Shown piece after piece: positions 23,876 to 35,544 of a stretch of DNA of 64,000 nt. The stretch covers positions 28,553,282 through 28,617,281 of the forward strand of contig OY979718.1 in assembly GCA_963855995.1 (NCBI GenBank), written 5' to 3'. The first letter of the stretch is position 1. Each line of letters opens with the position of its first letter. The notes beneath the pieces are model-generated. The model made no database searches. It saw only the letters and a program-made list of their open reading frames with translations, and was not told where the DNA came from. The position numbers were made by a program, and so were the translations under genes. The DNA is from Muricea muricata (lineage: Eukaryota; Cnidaria; Anthozoa; Malacalcyonacea; Plexauridae).

Positions 23876-24494
23876 TAGTTTAAAAACTGAATAAAAAGCG
23901 CAAGAGTTTTATGGTTTCATTTTTATCAACATCTGATAGATAAATTACAAAAAGAAATTTTACAAAATCCCATTGGACTTAGCAAATAAAAGCAATTTAG
24001 TAAGGACTTTTTTCCGTGATTCCGGAAAGCCTACTAAGTTTTCCCCTCATTTTACTCTTTTTCATTTAACATCTAAAATCAGTCACACATAATACAAGTG
24101 AGTCCGAAAAATTCGGGAAAAAAATGGCAGTTTGTTACAGGCCTTATATTTTTTTGCACAATGACCATTTGAATATTGTCAAAATTTGGTTTAATAAAAT
24201 ACCTACAAACTGAACGTTCATAGTATCTAGACATTGTGTGCGTTAAAAATTGCTTTGAAGAATTTTGAAGAAAACAAGTCATTGTCGCTACTTACTAGCC
24301 AATGCCGTTTCATGAAAAAAAGTGAGGAAAAATATTTTCTGACCTGGACCGCTTTTCCAGAGACTGCCTCTTAAGTTCTCAAATAAAGTAAATCGTACCA
24401 CAACTGACAGAAGGGTTGACTAGTAAACATGGGTTTCATGTTCGGTGCGCTGACAGAACAAAATAACATCACCAAAAAGCAAGTTTTACAATAC

Positions 24495-24753
24495 CTTCTT
24501 TCGGAGAAGTTTCACCATTTGATTTAGGACAACTTGGAAGGACACCTTTCTCCTCCTCCAATATATCACGATACTTAGAGACAGTAAGAACAGCGACAAA
24601 ATAGACGACAGTTATTGCCAAGAACTGGGAATGTCGACTGTCCTCAAAATCGCGATATATGGCCGCACGCAGTCGATGCACATCCATATCTTGCAACAAT
24701 TTATCTGGGTCAGTAATGGTAGTTAGGTAACCAGGTATATTCTGAACAACATT
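24495..24753 (-). CDS. NBEA: NBEA/LRBA exon 15
   Basis: A 259 nt exon, acceptor TATCAG, donor GTATTG. It encodes [20 protein letters not shown] and [20 protein letters not shown] then DILE, nearly identical in layout to NBEA DPDRLLQDVDINRLRAVVFR and VSKYRDILE. The hydrophobic run [13 protein letters not shown] is a conserved buried helix of the family rather than a secure membrane anchor. Confidence 0.95.
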
Positions 24754-24829
24754 CTGATAAAATAACATGCAAAGAATAATAAATAAACACACATGCACAC
24801 ACTAGATATAACATATCAATATTCTGTAC

Positions 24830-24984
24830 CTGTTCAGTAGGTGGTTGAGTTGAGGCAATTATGGCTTTGATTGCTTCTTGGGTGTCTTTCTTAGTTTTAA
24901 AACTAAGTTTTCTTCTGTCAATAGGCAAGTAACGATGCTGTTTACGACGACACACCAATCGATTTCTTGCAGCACAACAAAGAG
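24830..24984 (-). CDS. NBEA: NBEA/LRBA exon 14
   Basis: A 155 nt exon, acceptor TTGTAG, donor GTACAG. The product starts ALCCAARNRLVCRRKQHRYL and continues through a lysine-rich stretch to TQPPTEQ. The Cys-Cys and RN-x-L-x-CR pattern matches NBEA CCVAVRNCLECRQ. The rest is variable linker. Confidence 0.88.
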
Positions 24985-25951
24985 CTACAACAAAATCATT
25001 CTGGCCGTTACTCGTACAGTACTTCTAAAACTATCAACAGACGTGTGCAGTATTTTAGTTGGTTTTATACTCGTAACTGTAGCTTGTTGGTTAGTTTGTT
25101 GTAAGATAATTGGTTAAGCCATACCGATTTTTATTTAGACGCAACGATCGCAGTAAAGACATCTTCGGCACGATCGGCTGTATTGCTCAACAAATGGCTA
25201 TTTGCTAAATGGCCGATCAACTTTATTGTGTGCGGGCATTGTGACCGATAAAATCATCTACATAATTTAATTTCAAGTGCTTATGTCATGAAACGAAATT
25301 GACTACTCTGTTTTCATTGTGGATTGCAATGGAACATTTTGCGCTGAGCTTATTGGTTTAATTAGTTAATATTAAAATGTTCAAGTGATACAGCAAATTA
25401 AGTATATATAATAAGTAATATATAAGCAATATATAAGCAATATAGCAATTAACAAACTTAAATTTGTACGCCAATTTGGGTTTTTTCTAACAATATGCAT
25501 GGTTACTAATTACTACCGCTGCCGGTTAGCTGTTTAATTGTATTCGTGCTGTGCATGAATATACAGTTCTACTTACTCTCATTTACTGTATATTATGACA
25601 ATAATCATAGGGTCTAGCTGAAAACAAAATCTCACAGACTAGACCTTTCAGCTCTGCAGGTTCTTTTACTAGAGGCTTAAACTTGACTTTCGTACACTTG
25701 TTACCTCGAACAATTTTTCATTTCCTTAGTCACCTTGGCAGCTCGAGTTAGCTGCAGTTGCATTGTATATTCAATGATCAAAATAACTATACTATTTTAA
25801 TTTTAAAATTTATATTATAATATCACCAGTATATATGATTATAATTTATATGTGTGACTATTTTTTATTTTACGTGTATACGTTACTGTTATATTGCTAT
25901 TATATTTATCACCAAAGTAAAACCAAAATATTGTTTTAAGATAACTTATTA

Positions 25952-26334
25952 GGGCCTGTTTATATGGGAAGATGTTTTCCGGGTTAGCGAGAAAACATTT
26001 CGACAAGTTTACAAGCGAGATCTCTCTCACCTTCTTACGAAAATAGTATGAAAAGTTACCTTGCGTTCATATGAGACGAAAAGTTTTCCCGTTAACCGAG
26101 ATCTCGCTTGATGACAGGCGAGATCTCGGTGACCGAGATGACTTTTATCCCATATGCACACTTTCCCGCTTAGCGGGAAAACTTTCTGTTTACACTTTAC
26201 AAAATCTACATCACCGCGGGAAACTTTACCCGGTAAGCGTGAAAACATTCCCCCATATATGAACAGAACATTATTTGACCTGTCGAAATGTTTTCTCGGG
26301 AACCGAGATAACTTCTGCCCATATGAACAGGCCC
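25952..26334. mobile_element. MITE, Harbinger-like, GGGCCTGTT ends
   Basis: A 383 bp element with ends GGGCCTGTTTATATGGG and CCCATATGAACAGGCCC, flanked by TTA (25949-25951 and 26335-26337). The interior has several copies of motifs like CCGAGATCTCGC and TTTTCCCGCTTAGCGGG, that is, repeated small palindromes. A lone GGGCCTGTTTATGAGC end at 248 may be a fragment of the same family. Confidence 0.75.
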
Positions 26335-27653
26335 TTAATGTCTGTTGCTGATTGTAACTGTGTCATATTTGTCAGTCATCAGACTTAAATTTGGCTTTCT
26401 TTCGACAACCAGACGCCTGACGCTACATACTGAAACATGCAACATTACAAAATGTCATTTGTAATATTTATTTACAGCATAACTGATAACTACAAGTAAA
26501 CCCCATTATCTTTTTAAATTGCATGTATAGGAATAACGTAGTACATATACGCCTCTCGGGCTAATAACAGAGGAGGAATGGCGACTATACCGTGATGCAT
26601 TGCGGTGGAGTTTTTTTCCAAATTTAGAATTTCGCGTGCGTTTGGAAAAAAATTATGAGCTTTCGCCAAATTTATTCTCGCTGAAACTAAGATTTTTTCG
26701 AAGGTATGTATATTTGGGGTTTTTTTAACACTTCTAGCAGGAATAATTTGCATATGTATTGACCTATTTTCCGTGTCAATGCAGAAGCCCCGAAAATAGC
26801 TTTAATATATGTTGGAGTTTTTTTTAGTTTTAAGTAAAATAAGTCAACAAAAATCACATCAGTGTAATCCAGATATATTTTTCTTTCAATCAATACCAAG
26901 AAATCAAAAAAGAATCTAGAAACTGACGAGTTATCGCATTTTCAAAATGAGGTATTTCTGTCAAATTCTGGGAAAACTGTGCGCAACGGCGCGAATGCCC
27001 GCTCAAAATGGCGCGAGCAAAACAGATTCATATTGAACATGAAATCCTATTTATATTTTTAATTTTAGTTCTCGTAAACGCCTGAGAGCTATCCTTTATA
27101 AATTCCCCTTATTTATATGGTATAATGGCAAAATGTACAAATTTGTTATATATTCATGGACGTTGAGTAGTGATACTGTAAATATTTTCAGTACATGTAT
27201 TGATACGTTGAGGGTTTTTTTTATTTTTGTGTTTGTTCATTGTACTCTTGCTAGTTTTTCTCTTATTAGGTGCAGAATTGTGCTATGTTTGGCAACTTTC
27301 ATCATCTGATCAGTGAGGAATAATGTAAATATTGAGAGTAGGAAGGAACTGTCATGAGATTAAGTAAGTATATGGTGTCTTAACAATGCCACTCAAGTGA
27401 TCACAATTTTAGAGGTTTACAAAGAAATGTAACTCTTCTATTACTACATCGTTAAGAGCAAAAGCATTGCTTTTCATATTTGATTGTATACCTTTCATGT
27501 GTACTGATGGAGTGAATGTGATGCAACATTTTTAAAAACTTTAATTGTCTTTACTTATTTTGTATTTTATCAACATCAATACTGTCTCACTATTTTATCT
27601 AAAGTATTTTAACAAGGAAAATCACTAAACCCATACCCTGTACACATATCCTT

Positions 27654-27882
27654 GGGCCAGTTGTTAGAAGCTGGGTTACTTAACCTTAGGTTAAAATTTA
27701 ACCTGCTGTTTTAGTTTGTGTATAATTCTGCATGCCTGTTTATTTCAAAATATCTGAGAAGAAAATTCCTTTTGATACATACATAATTCCTTTTAATACA
27801 GACATAATTCCTGAAGGAAAATTTGCCATGAATTTTGCATTAATCCTAAGTTGAGCTAACCAGCTTTTGAACAACCAACCCA
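27654..27882. mobile_element. MITE, 229 bp
   Basis: The ends TGGGCCAGTTGTTAGAAGCT and the inverse of TGGGTTGGTTGTTCAAAAGC pair over about 36 bp, continuing through GGTTA-rich sequence. No clear target duplication. Non-coding. Confidence 0.6.
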
Positions 27883-27958
27883 GGCTGCTGCATAATAGGA
27901 TTTGAGAGGTCAGCATGATGTTCATGATGGCTTGGATTCTGCCTGACATATTTTGCTT

Positions 27959-28147
27959 TCAAGAATCCTCTTGCGGATCCACATTTTCACCATTTGCAGT
28001 GTCTTCTACATCCACGATTTCAGTTGACTGCTGAATTTCCTCCACTTCATTATCTACATTCACTGCTCCTGCCTCACCATCAACATTGGTATCAATGGGT
28101 GTTGTCTCATTTTTATCCTCTAACATTCTATGTGTATGAATGTCCAT
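27959..28147 (-). CDS. Small acidic open frame, unknown
   Basis: A 62-codon frame starting MDIHTHRMLEDKNE and rich in Glu, Asp and Val, ending with a stop. A plausible acceptor (TTTATTAG at 28161) stands just upstream in phase 0. That phase does not fit the exon 13 donor of the host gene, so it is not an extra host exon in frame. It may be a terminal exon of something else, or a transposon relic. Low confidence. Confidence 0.25.
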   Translation of the reverse strand: MDIHTHRMLEDKNETTPIDTNVDGEAGAVNVDNEVEEIQQSTEIVDVEDTANGENVDPQEDS

Positions 28148-28624
28148 CAGGCAAACAGGATTGTTGGGCTAATAAATAGATGCAAGCAGGGAAGTTTCCA
28201 CGGTATGTTTCCACGAAATTTCTAAACCTCCACAAGTGTTTCTATGACTCGACATAGGAACAAAGAAAACTGTTTTCTATTTTCTTTATTAATTAAGTAT
28301 CATTCAGGTACTACAAGTCAAGATTAGGATAAGCATAGGATCAGGTTTAATCATAAAATATGTAATCATTCCAAGTAATTTACCGGAGATAATGGTACAA
28401 TAATCTGCTGTAAGTTACTGGAGATAACATGTGCATCAGCTGACGATCAATAGACCATTTTTTATGTAATTGTTATAGCATTGCCACTGGACAAAAGATA
28501 GGTCAAAAATTATGAGAAAACTCTATTTTGTCAGTCACGGAAGTCGAGACACCTTGCACCAGGAGGAATGTCTCTTCATTGGTTGGTTGGTGCCAGTTAT
28601 GTGCATTTTCGGCTGTCTTCTGGT

Positions 28625-28818
28625 CAGTGGCGGATCTAGGGTAAGTCAAAATAAATTATAGCAGCTCAATTTTAAGTTCAAAATAACTTTATAATTCATA
28701 GGTTATGAATTTCAAAAGAGTAAAATCAATGAAGTTGCTTTGAAGGTATCTTAAAATGTAAATATATCCTAGAATGAGCTGTGGTGATTTATTTTGACTT
28801 ACGCCAGATCCGCCACTG
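28625..28818. mobile_element. MITE, hAT-like, 8 bp duplication
   Basis: A 194 bp element with ends CAGTGGCGGATCT and AGATCCGCCACTG, and inverted matching of about 44 bp. Perfect 8 bp target duplication CTTCTGGT at 28617-28624 and 28819-28826. CAGTG-type ends with an 8 bp duplication are the hAT pattern. Confidence 0.9.
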
Positions 28819-29649
28819 CTTCTGGTTGTTGTTTGTGATGCAGAAGCTTGTCAAAAAGCTAAGCGAGTCTGTTGCTGCTGTATTTGCTCTTGTTCTGAAC
28901 AGAATAATATTTTGAATAAAAATGATAATGCATGAATAATGAACAACATTTAGTTCAGTAGTTGTTTACCTGCCTTGGATCGCGCGAGGATATAAATTCA
29001 GCTGTGCGCTAGTAGCAGCCTAGCACTACATCGATTGAAGGAATAGCATCAAGCCTACAGCAGCGGAGATTCCAAGATTCTTCATCTCTTCCACGTGCGT
29101 CGAACATGTCAATACAAAGGGCGCAGATAGCACGAAATTCGGTCAGTTTTTAATCACGAATCTGATCCTCTGCTGCCTTCGTTTGCGGTCTTTTTCATCA
29201 GAGGGGACACCGTGCAAAGATACACCTTGTGTATAGTGTGTATTGACGCAGCTAACACGACCTAGCTAGGCCGCGAGCAACACGAGATCTACATTTTTTA
29301 TTTGCGAAGTGTCCCAATAGTGATATAACAAAACACACGGGACAAAGAACTGTGTCATGGTTATGACGTCACAGCACAAATTGAATTTTCGCATGCAAAG
29401 TGTCAAATTTCGTGACTTTGAAAATCGGTAGAAAAAAAACTACGAGGTATTTTTAAAACGGTTTTCTGATTTAAAATCAGCGCAATAGTCGCGCAATAAA
29501 AACGGTTAAAAAATCTCGAAATAAAAAAATTCGTGTCATTAGCACTTCAACGTAACGTTCAGAGACATACTAATGTCACTGACGTGAGTGACTCTAATTT
29601 TTCGCTACGATACGACCGATGTGGAAAACAGCATTCTGCTTGCACTCAC

Positions 29650-29984
29650 CTAGTCTTGTGCACTGTCTCAGAAAACCACCAGTACTTAAATTCCTGTTCG
29701 CCTCAACACCACCAAAGCTAAAGTTGCTTGTATAGACTACGGTGTCAACAAGGCTCATGACGCGGTTCAAAAAAGAAAATGCAGTCTCTAACTGCATTCC
29801 ACCACACGGCTGTATAACATCTTGCGAAAAATCAGGCGACGTGGCTGAAGAGAGCAAGGGCAAAAGATCGCCACAACAAAATATCATACTATCCGATAGA
29901 ACAGAAATAAGGAATGCCAGATTTGATATGTAGATAAAGTTTTCTTTGGCATTCACAAAATCCACAACGGTTTTCCGAGTGTGA
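29650..29984 (-). CDS. NBEA: NBEA/LRBA exon 13
   Basis: A 335 nt exon with acceptor TTTTAG and donor GTGAGT. The split codon restores Ser of the VWRSH motif. The product includes VVDFVNAKENFIYISN, LLPLLSSATSP, TAFSFLNRVMSLVDTVVY and STGGFLRQCTRL. Human NBEA has MDFVNSNENIIFV, LLPLLSAATSP and SSGGLMRQCLRL. Among the best conserved segments in the window. Confidence 0.96.
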
Positions 29985-30290
29985 CTAAAAAAAATATTCC
30001 GGCGGTCAATTCAAATAGCTAGGGGCTAAGAACTCTGGGTAAGTTTCGAGCTTGTTATTTACCCAAAAATGCGAACTGTATCTCTGTTGGAAGGTCAAAT
30101 CTCTCCGGTTACCTTTTTTGTTAAATATGGATTACATCTCTCACGTTAAGTACATGCATATTTTTTGAATGTCTTAATCGTCCAACCTAATACATCAGTT
30201 GTTAGGGTAGGGTGATTATCCTATAAGATGCGATTGCAGGCTGGGCCCTGAAAATAAATGTCCAACATCACACAAGCTAAAATAACGTAC

Positions 30291-31504
30291 CTTCTCCAGA
30301 CTTGAAGATCAGACTCGACGGCGAATAAGATATCAGCCAATAAACGTTGATGCATTGGGGACCAAAGAAATTCTGGTATAAGCGGCCTTGCTTCGTGTGG
30401 ACTGTTTGGTGTGGTAGGAGGGGTTGGGCCTAAAGTACTCTCATTCCGTTTATCCTCTTTATCATTCACTATCTTCACCTTGCTAATATCAATAGAATGT
30501 GCTTTGGAAACCCCAGATAAGGCGACCGCCTGGGGTAATTCACTATCTTTGGGGATATCGTTATGAGTTTCTTGTTCCTCAGGTAAATTACCACCAGGTT
30601 CGTTTACAGCAGGACTGTCACCCATTATTTCTGTAACGTTCTGTAAAGGTTCAGTTAGCTCTGTTCCATCTGATTGTTGTTCAACAGTCTCGTTTTCTGA
30701 GCTCAGACTTCTAATAGCTTCTTTTTCTGATAACTTCTCGGAAAGTTGATCAGTAACTACCTTACTCTTACCAATTTGTGTTTCATCCTTCAAATCCGCA
30801 GCATCAGTATCATCTGTTACATTGTCAAATTGAACTGTGTCAAAATCGACAGCATGCCCTTCGCATTTCTTATTTTTATTTGCAAATCTTTCAGAGTCGT
30901 GCTCGAGTCTCCCTTTATTCAATTCAATTATCTTTTCATCATTCTCAGTTAACTCAACTTCTTCATTTACAGACGTAAATGAGCCCAATTTGTCTTTGCT
31001 GGACTCATCGCAGACTTGTGTTTCCACTTCTTTTTCGCTTTCCTCTGTAATGTTGTCCTTGCCTTCGACAGCAGCATTTCCTTCAGAATCGGCTTTCCCA
31101 CCTTCATCAGTCTCTTCCCCCTTCGGTTCTCCATTTGAACGGTAATCAGTATGAGACACTTGGTTATTCTCTTCAGAAGGTTCATTGTCTTGTTCGATGC
31201 CATTGGTCACATTTTGTCCTGAATCTCCTGCAGGTTCGTCACCATCTTCCTTCGATGATTGAATAATAGAGTAAAAAAACTGTTTACGGTAGTCTTTGTC
31301 CTTCTTGGATTCTTGTGTCTGGCTTTTGCGTTGGATATCAACCGTGGCTATATTAACAGACTTTTTCTTGTTAGAGTCGCTCGTATCAGAACTTGTCGAT
31401 TGTGTTCGGGTTAACGGTGCTGGATCCTCCTCTACGGTAGTTTTTGGTTCCGATTCATCCTTTATTATGTTGGCCCACTTGTTGGCTAGACCTCTTTTGA
31501 AAAT
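30291..31504 (-). CDS. NBEA: NBEA/LRBA exon 12, acidic linker
   Basis: By far the longest exon, 1214 nt (404 codons plus 2 nt). It starts IFKRGLANKWANIIKDE after acceptor TTACATTAG and ends at donor GTACGT. Most of it is a low-complexity, Glu/Asp/Asn/Ser-rich linker with little expected conservation. The last 40 codons turn into the conserved block IPEFLWSPMHQRLLADILFA then VWR, matching NBEA IPEFKWSPMHQRLLTDLLFA. In vertebrates this linker carries kinase-anchoring sequence; I cannot recognise such a site here. A proline/threonine stretch (GPTPPTTPNSP) just before the conserved block is a plausible phosphorylation site. Confidence 0.9.
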
Positions 31505-31855
31505 CTAATGTAATAAAAGAGCAACTTTATTCCTGCTCACCTTTTTTTCCGGCAATGGCATTAGTATCAAGGCAATTTAAATAAAATTAACACTAGTAAA
31601 TTTTCATGGCCACCGCTTACGATTTTTAAAAATCTCACGTATAGAAATTAGGGAAATTGAGTTGCGGTCATACATATCAAAGCGTGATATACATGTACAT
31701 GTAGTAGTACCCGAAATGTATAGGATTTTTCACTACCTCATACACCTATTTGGTAGTCACCATAACTTCCCAACGAAGGACCTTCGCTCAAAACTTAAAA
31801 CGTAAAATTTCGTTTCAGGTAGTGAAAGAACTCAAAACTTTCGTGTTGTTTATAC

Positions 31856-31977
31856 CTGTCCGTGTAAGATTGCCAAAGAGTCTACAAAAATTCTCCATCC
31901 TTCGGGTTCATGTTGGAGAGCGTGGTGTAGAAGTAGGCGAACAAGAGAGAACACTGTATCCGTTACTTTTTCCTGTT
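31856..31977 (-). CDS. NBEA: NBEA/LRBA exon 11
   Basis: A 122 nt exon with acceptor CTACAG and donor GTATAA. It encodes VTDTVFSLVRLLLHHALQHE followed by EGWRIFVDSLAILHGQ, matching NBEA ITEMVYNIFRILLYHAIKYE and GGWRVWVDTLSIAHSK. It closes the DUF4704-like region. Confidence 0.93.
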
Positions 31978-32855
31978 CTGTAGGGGGGAAACAAAATGAA
32001 ATTACGTGGCATTCTAAGATTCGCTGAAGAAATCTTGAAGTTGGTGTGAAACTGACATATACGGCCGTGTCATAGTATAGGGAATGTACAGTAGGGCCAT
32101 TCAGTGCAAAGTGGCGCCCAATTATTATGCAGTTTAATAGCTGCCACCAGCAAGTTCCGCATTCTTGTTGAACGACGCAGAGGTTTCGGCGTGTCGTTTC
32201 AGAAATCGACCATGTGTTTTACGCGGCCGAAATTCGTAGCGCCTTGCTACCCTGAGCTGGTGTAAATGTGAGCATTGCACATTTAAGCCAAGGACTATTG
32301 AATAGTTTTGTTGCTACAATAAAGCGTGAGAATGTGATGCATGTTGAGGAGTGCATATCCAATTCAGTATTACACTAAGCTACCGTGTTAGCAGTTACCA
32401 AGACAAACCACTGCGTGGTAAGGAACGGTTGTTTGCCAAGCATGCTCGAACACAGTGTGTGAAATGTCACCAAAGTTATATCACTTCATGTATCACGTCA
32501 CACCGACGAGAACATGTTGTAGGAAGAAAATCAATGATGTTACGACATTCAAACTCGTTATAATTCAGTTAAAAAATTTTTAAACATGTCATTTAGATTA
32601 GTTAGTATGCAAAAAGGGTAAACTGTTATGGACAAGTCATAATTTCGGTTTTTCTTTTTTGGGCTGCTGCAAAAATAACACAGTTCAACTTTTTGATCTG
32701 AAAATTTGCACTAAGGAAGTATGATGTTAGACTTTACCAAAACAGTAACTATTCGCAATCCGTTCTCCAAAGTGTATTGTGTGTGTAACGGTGGGAAGGG
32801 AGCAGGACAACTGGACAACAAAATCCAAAAAAGCCGAATACAGCGTTCCTCTCAC

Positions 32856-32926
32856 CTTTGGTTTCAGGCTCAAACTCGGCCAAAGACAACAGGAAATCTT
32901 GCCAACATGAGATCTGCAAAAAGTAC
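32856..32926 (-). CDS. NBEA: NBEA/LRBA exon 10
   Basis: A 71 nt exon with acceptor TTTAG and donor GTGAGA. The split codon gives Arg, then YFLQISCWQDFLLSLAEFE. Human NBEA reads CLLQCSVWQDWMFSLGYI, so the WQD-x-x-xSL core is kept. Confidence 0.92.
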
Positions 32927-32982
32927 CTAAACACAAGAAACTCGATAAGCATTATATAACATATATGTATAGATGTATGCGC

Positions 32983-33565
32983 CAGCCTGGTCCCCGGTGC
33001 CATGATGTTCTCGGCAGTGCGCGGCGCGTGCGAGTCATTACAGTAGCTATTATTTTGAAATTGCTCGCTCGGAGACAATCTAACTGTTGTTAGAAATGGT
33101 AAATATCGAGGGTCCTTTGAAAACAATAACTATAGTAGTCAAATTCATGTAAATTATTCAAATAGGTTTGTAAACATTATATTTGTTTACTCATAAAAAT
33201 AGTGAAAATATTGGGGGAAAGAGATGTCATATTTTGGAGATGAGATGTGTTGGAGAAATTTCGGGGTTGAAGCTTTAGGGATGAGGATCGAAGGTCAATG
33301 CAGCGATGTCATTGTTCTCGAAAAATGCCATTTTTCAACACAACTATCGTTGAGAGCATCCTTCTCTCATTTGTAAGGCCGGAGGACTGGCCTTTCTAAG
33401 CCAGTAACCACAGAACGAGTATCTCTATGAAGGCCCATAATAGAATATTCGTAAATCCGCAATCTTGAAAACGGTTTTTGCTCGGCGTTTCCCCGATAAT
33501 TTTCTCATTATTTCCCAGGTGTGCGTATCTGCCATGGAACATCAAAGCACCGGGGACGAGGCTGT
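32983..33565. mobile_element. Inverted-repeat element, possible hAT
   Basis: The ends CAGCCTGGTCCCCGGTGCC and the inverse near 33538-33564 pair over 28 bp. Flanks GTATGCGC and ATATGCGC match at 7 of 8 positions, consistent with an aged 8 bp duplication. Interior non-coding. Lies just upstream of host exon 10. Confidence 0.6.
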
Positions 33566-34315
33566 ATATGCGCTACAATGAAGACAGATGTTCCTTTGGT
33601 GTTTTGCTAATGAACCATTAATGAGTTTTAGAAATATATTTATTGACTATAACAAAAAAGAAGGTGGATGTACATTTTACCAGAAGGCATTGCAGTTGTA
33701 AGTCATTTCTAAAAGCGAATTGACGCCTGTTAAAGGACAATAGAGGTTATTTTCTTTGTTTTGTTAAAGTTTTATGTTCTTAGTATCTTTTTCAGTTGTT
33801 TTATATCCGCAATGCATGCTTGTAAATGTACATGCCGCCACCTTTTCGTCATTGTCAATTGCATCCTTACTGGGCTATTGAAATTTCCGAGTAACAATTT
33901 TAAGAATGCAAGTATCGTGATTATTGCGTAATTCATTGATGTTAACAAAGATCATAGCAATTTTCATCAAGTTTCTAAAATACATACGAAAACAACTACG
34001 AAGCACGTCAACATGGCAAAGCTTTTGTTTAAACGCATGTGAAACGTATAGCATTAACAAACTGTCGATGACTTCTTTGGTGACACAGTTGTTCCTGATA
34101 GACAAGGTTCTTTTAACATATAAACGATTGTATAATCTACGATTAGATAGTGCGAAGTGAAAAACGTGTTGCATTACTCAATTCAATAGGCCGTTTAATA
34201 CAAATGTTGGTATTCCCAAAACGCGTGTTCCGTATTCTTATTATAATATATCAAAATATAAATTATCTTACATAACATGTTTTAGCTGTGATAACTGCCC
34301 TATATAATTTATATA

Positions 34316-34795
34316 TCATGGTTGGCGAGTGCGTACGATTTTTATGCACGAGTTGCGAAAGGTTGTGCATAATAAAAATCGTACAAAGGAGCCAACAATG
34401 CAGTAATTTATTTATGCCATACATATAGAGATCATTTTGACACTGGAAACCTGTAAAAGCCAAAGTAAAATATTAAAGTCTCAAGATTCATACCGTTTGT
34501 TTCTTCGTTATTTGGTCTAAATAGTGAGTTAAAGCTGTTCTTCTTCAAAAAACTCTATCGAATAACCCTTTCGCGACTTCTCCAACACGGCTGCCATGTT
34601 ATGAGCAAAATGACAATACGATTTTCTTAACTAATGAGAAAACCGTATATAGGCAATCAAAATGCTGATACGACACTTTTCACAAGTGAAAAAAATCATA
34701 CGGCTAATAAAAACGCTTATTCGCTTCTCCACAGTGAAAATATGATTCTTATTTCACTCGTTTACCTCGCGTAAATCCCTATATGTATGGCATAA
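34316..34795. repeat. Nested hairpins and inverted-repeat element
   Basis: A hairpin at about 34316-34410 has arms with CATGGTTGGC and GTACGATTTTTATGCAC. Next to it, TTATGCCATACATATAG (34412) and its inverse ending 34795 bound a 384 bp segment holding further short TACGATTTT-type palindromes. Probably a decayed DNA element; not classified. Confidence 0.45.
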
Positions 34796-35322
34796 TGACG
34801 TGCTTACGTAGCTTTTAGAATCTGAAACAAATCCGTACACATATATGTTCCGATTATGGTCCACACGGTATTGGACAAACACTTTTCTGAGAACGCTTTT
34901 ATCTACTACTACTGCGGAAAAACCAATTTTTTAATTCCATTTACACAAAATCGTATCACGTGTCACACACGAAAAGAATAACATTTTGCTAGAATCAACA
35001 ATAAAATGTTTGAGGCAAAGTTATATGGATTTCAAAATTAGTATTTAAAGTGGCACTAGAGCCGGAAAATGAATCCTAATTTTTTTACAAATATAGAAAG
35101 TATACAAGTAATTACGCAGACACACCAAATTTCAGCTTTCAATTCCGCTTCTTTCCGTCATTTTTTTAAACCAAAAGACACGAATTTCACGTCCGCCATT
35201 ACAGAGTCTTCAATTAGCGAGCACGGTGAACAAAACCGGATGTGACGTCAAAGACTCAACACGCTGTGTCAGTCGCATGGTGAAATCATACAATTTTGTT
35301 TACGAATTACGAAATGTATTAC

Positions 35323-35487
35323 CATAGGCGGCCCAATTCAGTGCGTAGTTTCATATAGAGATCAGTGCGCACGTAAACACTACACTTCGTAGTTTATGAT
35401 ACAGTTAACTATATCATAAACTACGAAGTGTGTTTACGTGCGCACTGATCTCTATATGAAACTACACGCTGAATTGGGCCGCCTATG
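35323..35487. mobile_element. 165 bp foldback element with empty-site proof
   Basis: A nearly perfect palindrome with ends CATAGGCGGCCCAATTCAG and its inverse, and arms of about 80 bp. It is flanked by GTATTAC on both sides (35316-35322, 35488-35494). The opposite arm of the host element has a single GTATTAC at the same place (37847-37853, inverse), which directly shows the pre-insertion state. Depending on where the ends are set, the duplication is 5 bp (TATTA) or 7 bp. Confidence 0.92.
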
Positions 35488-35544
35488 GTATTACTAATAT
35501 TCCTTCGGTTTAGTTTTCTTTCGTTCGTTATTTTTTAATTTACT

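Larger units (their letters stand above)
20921..29649. other. Introns between exons 13 and 16
   Basis: Three introns (20921-24494, 24754-24829, 24985-29649). The small one of 76 bp separates exons 15 and 14. The larger two carry the elements listed at 21375, 22407, 23508, 25952, 27654 and 28625. No further host exon is needed, because all phases join. Confidence 0.8.

Noticed and set aside
30746-31145. Plus-strand open frames of 66-102 codons
   Set aside because: They are antisense shadows of the acidic linker in host exon 12, whose minus-strand frame has conserved ends and valid splice sites.
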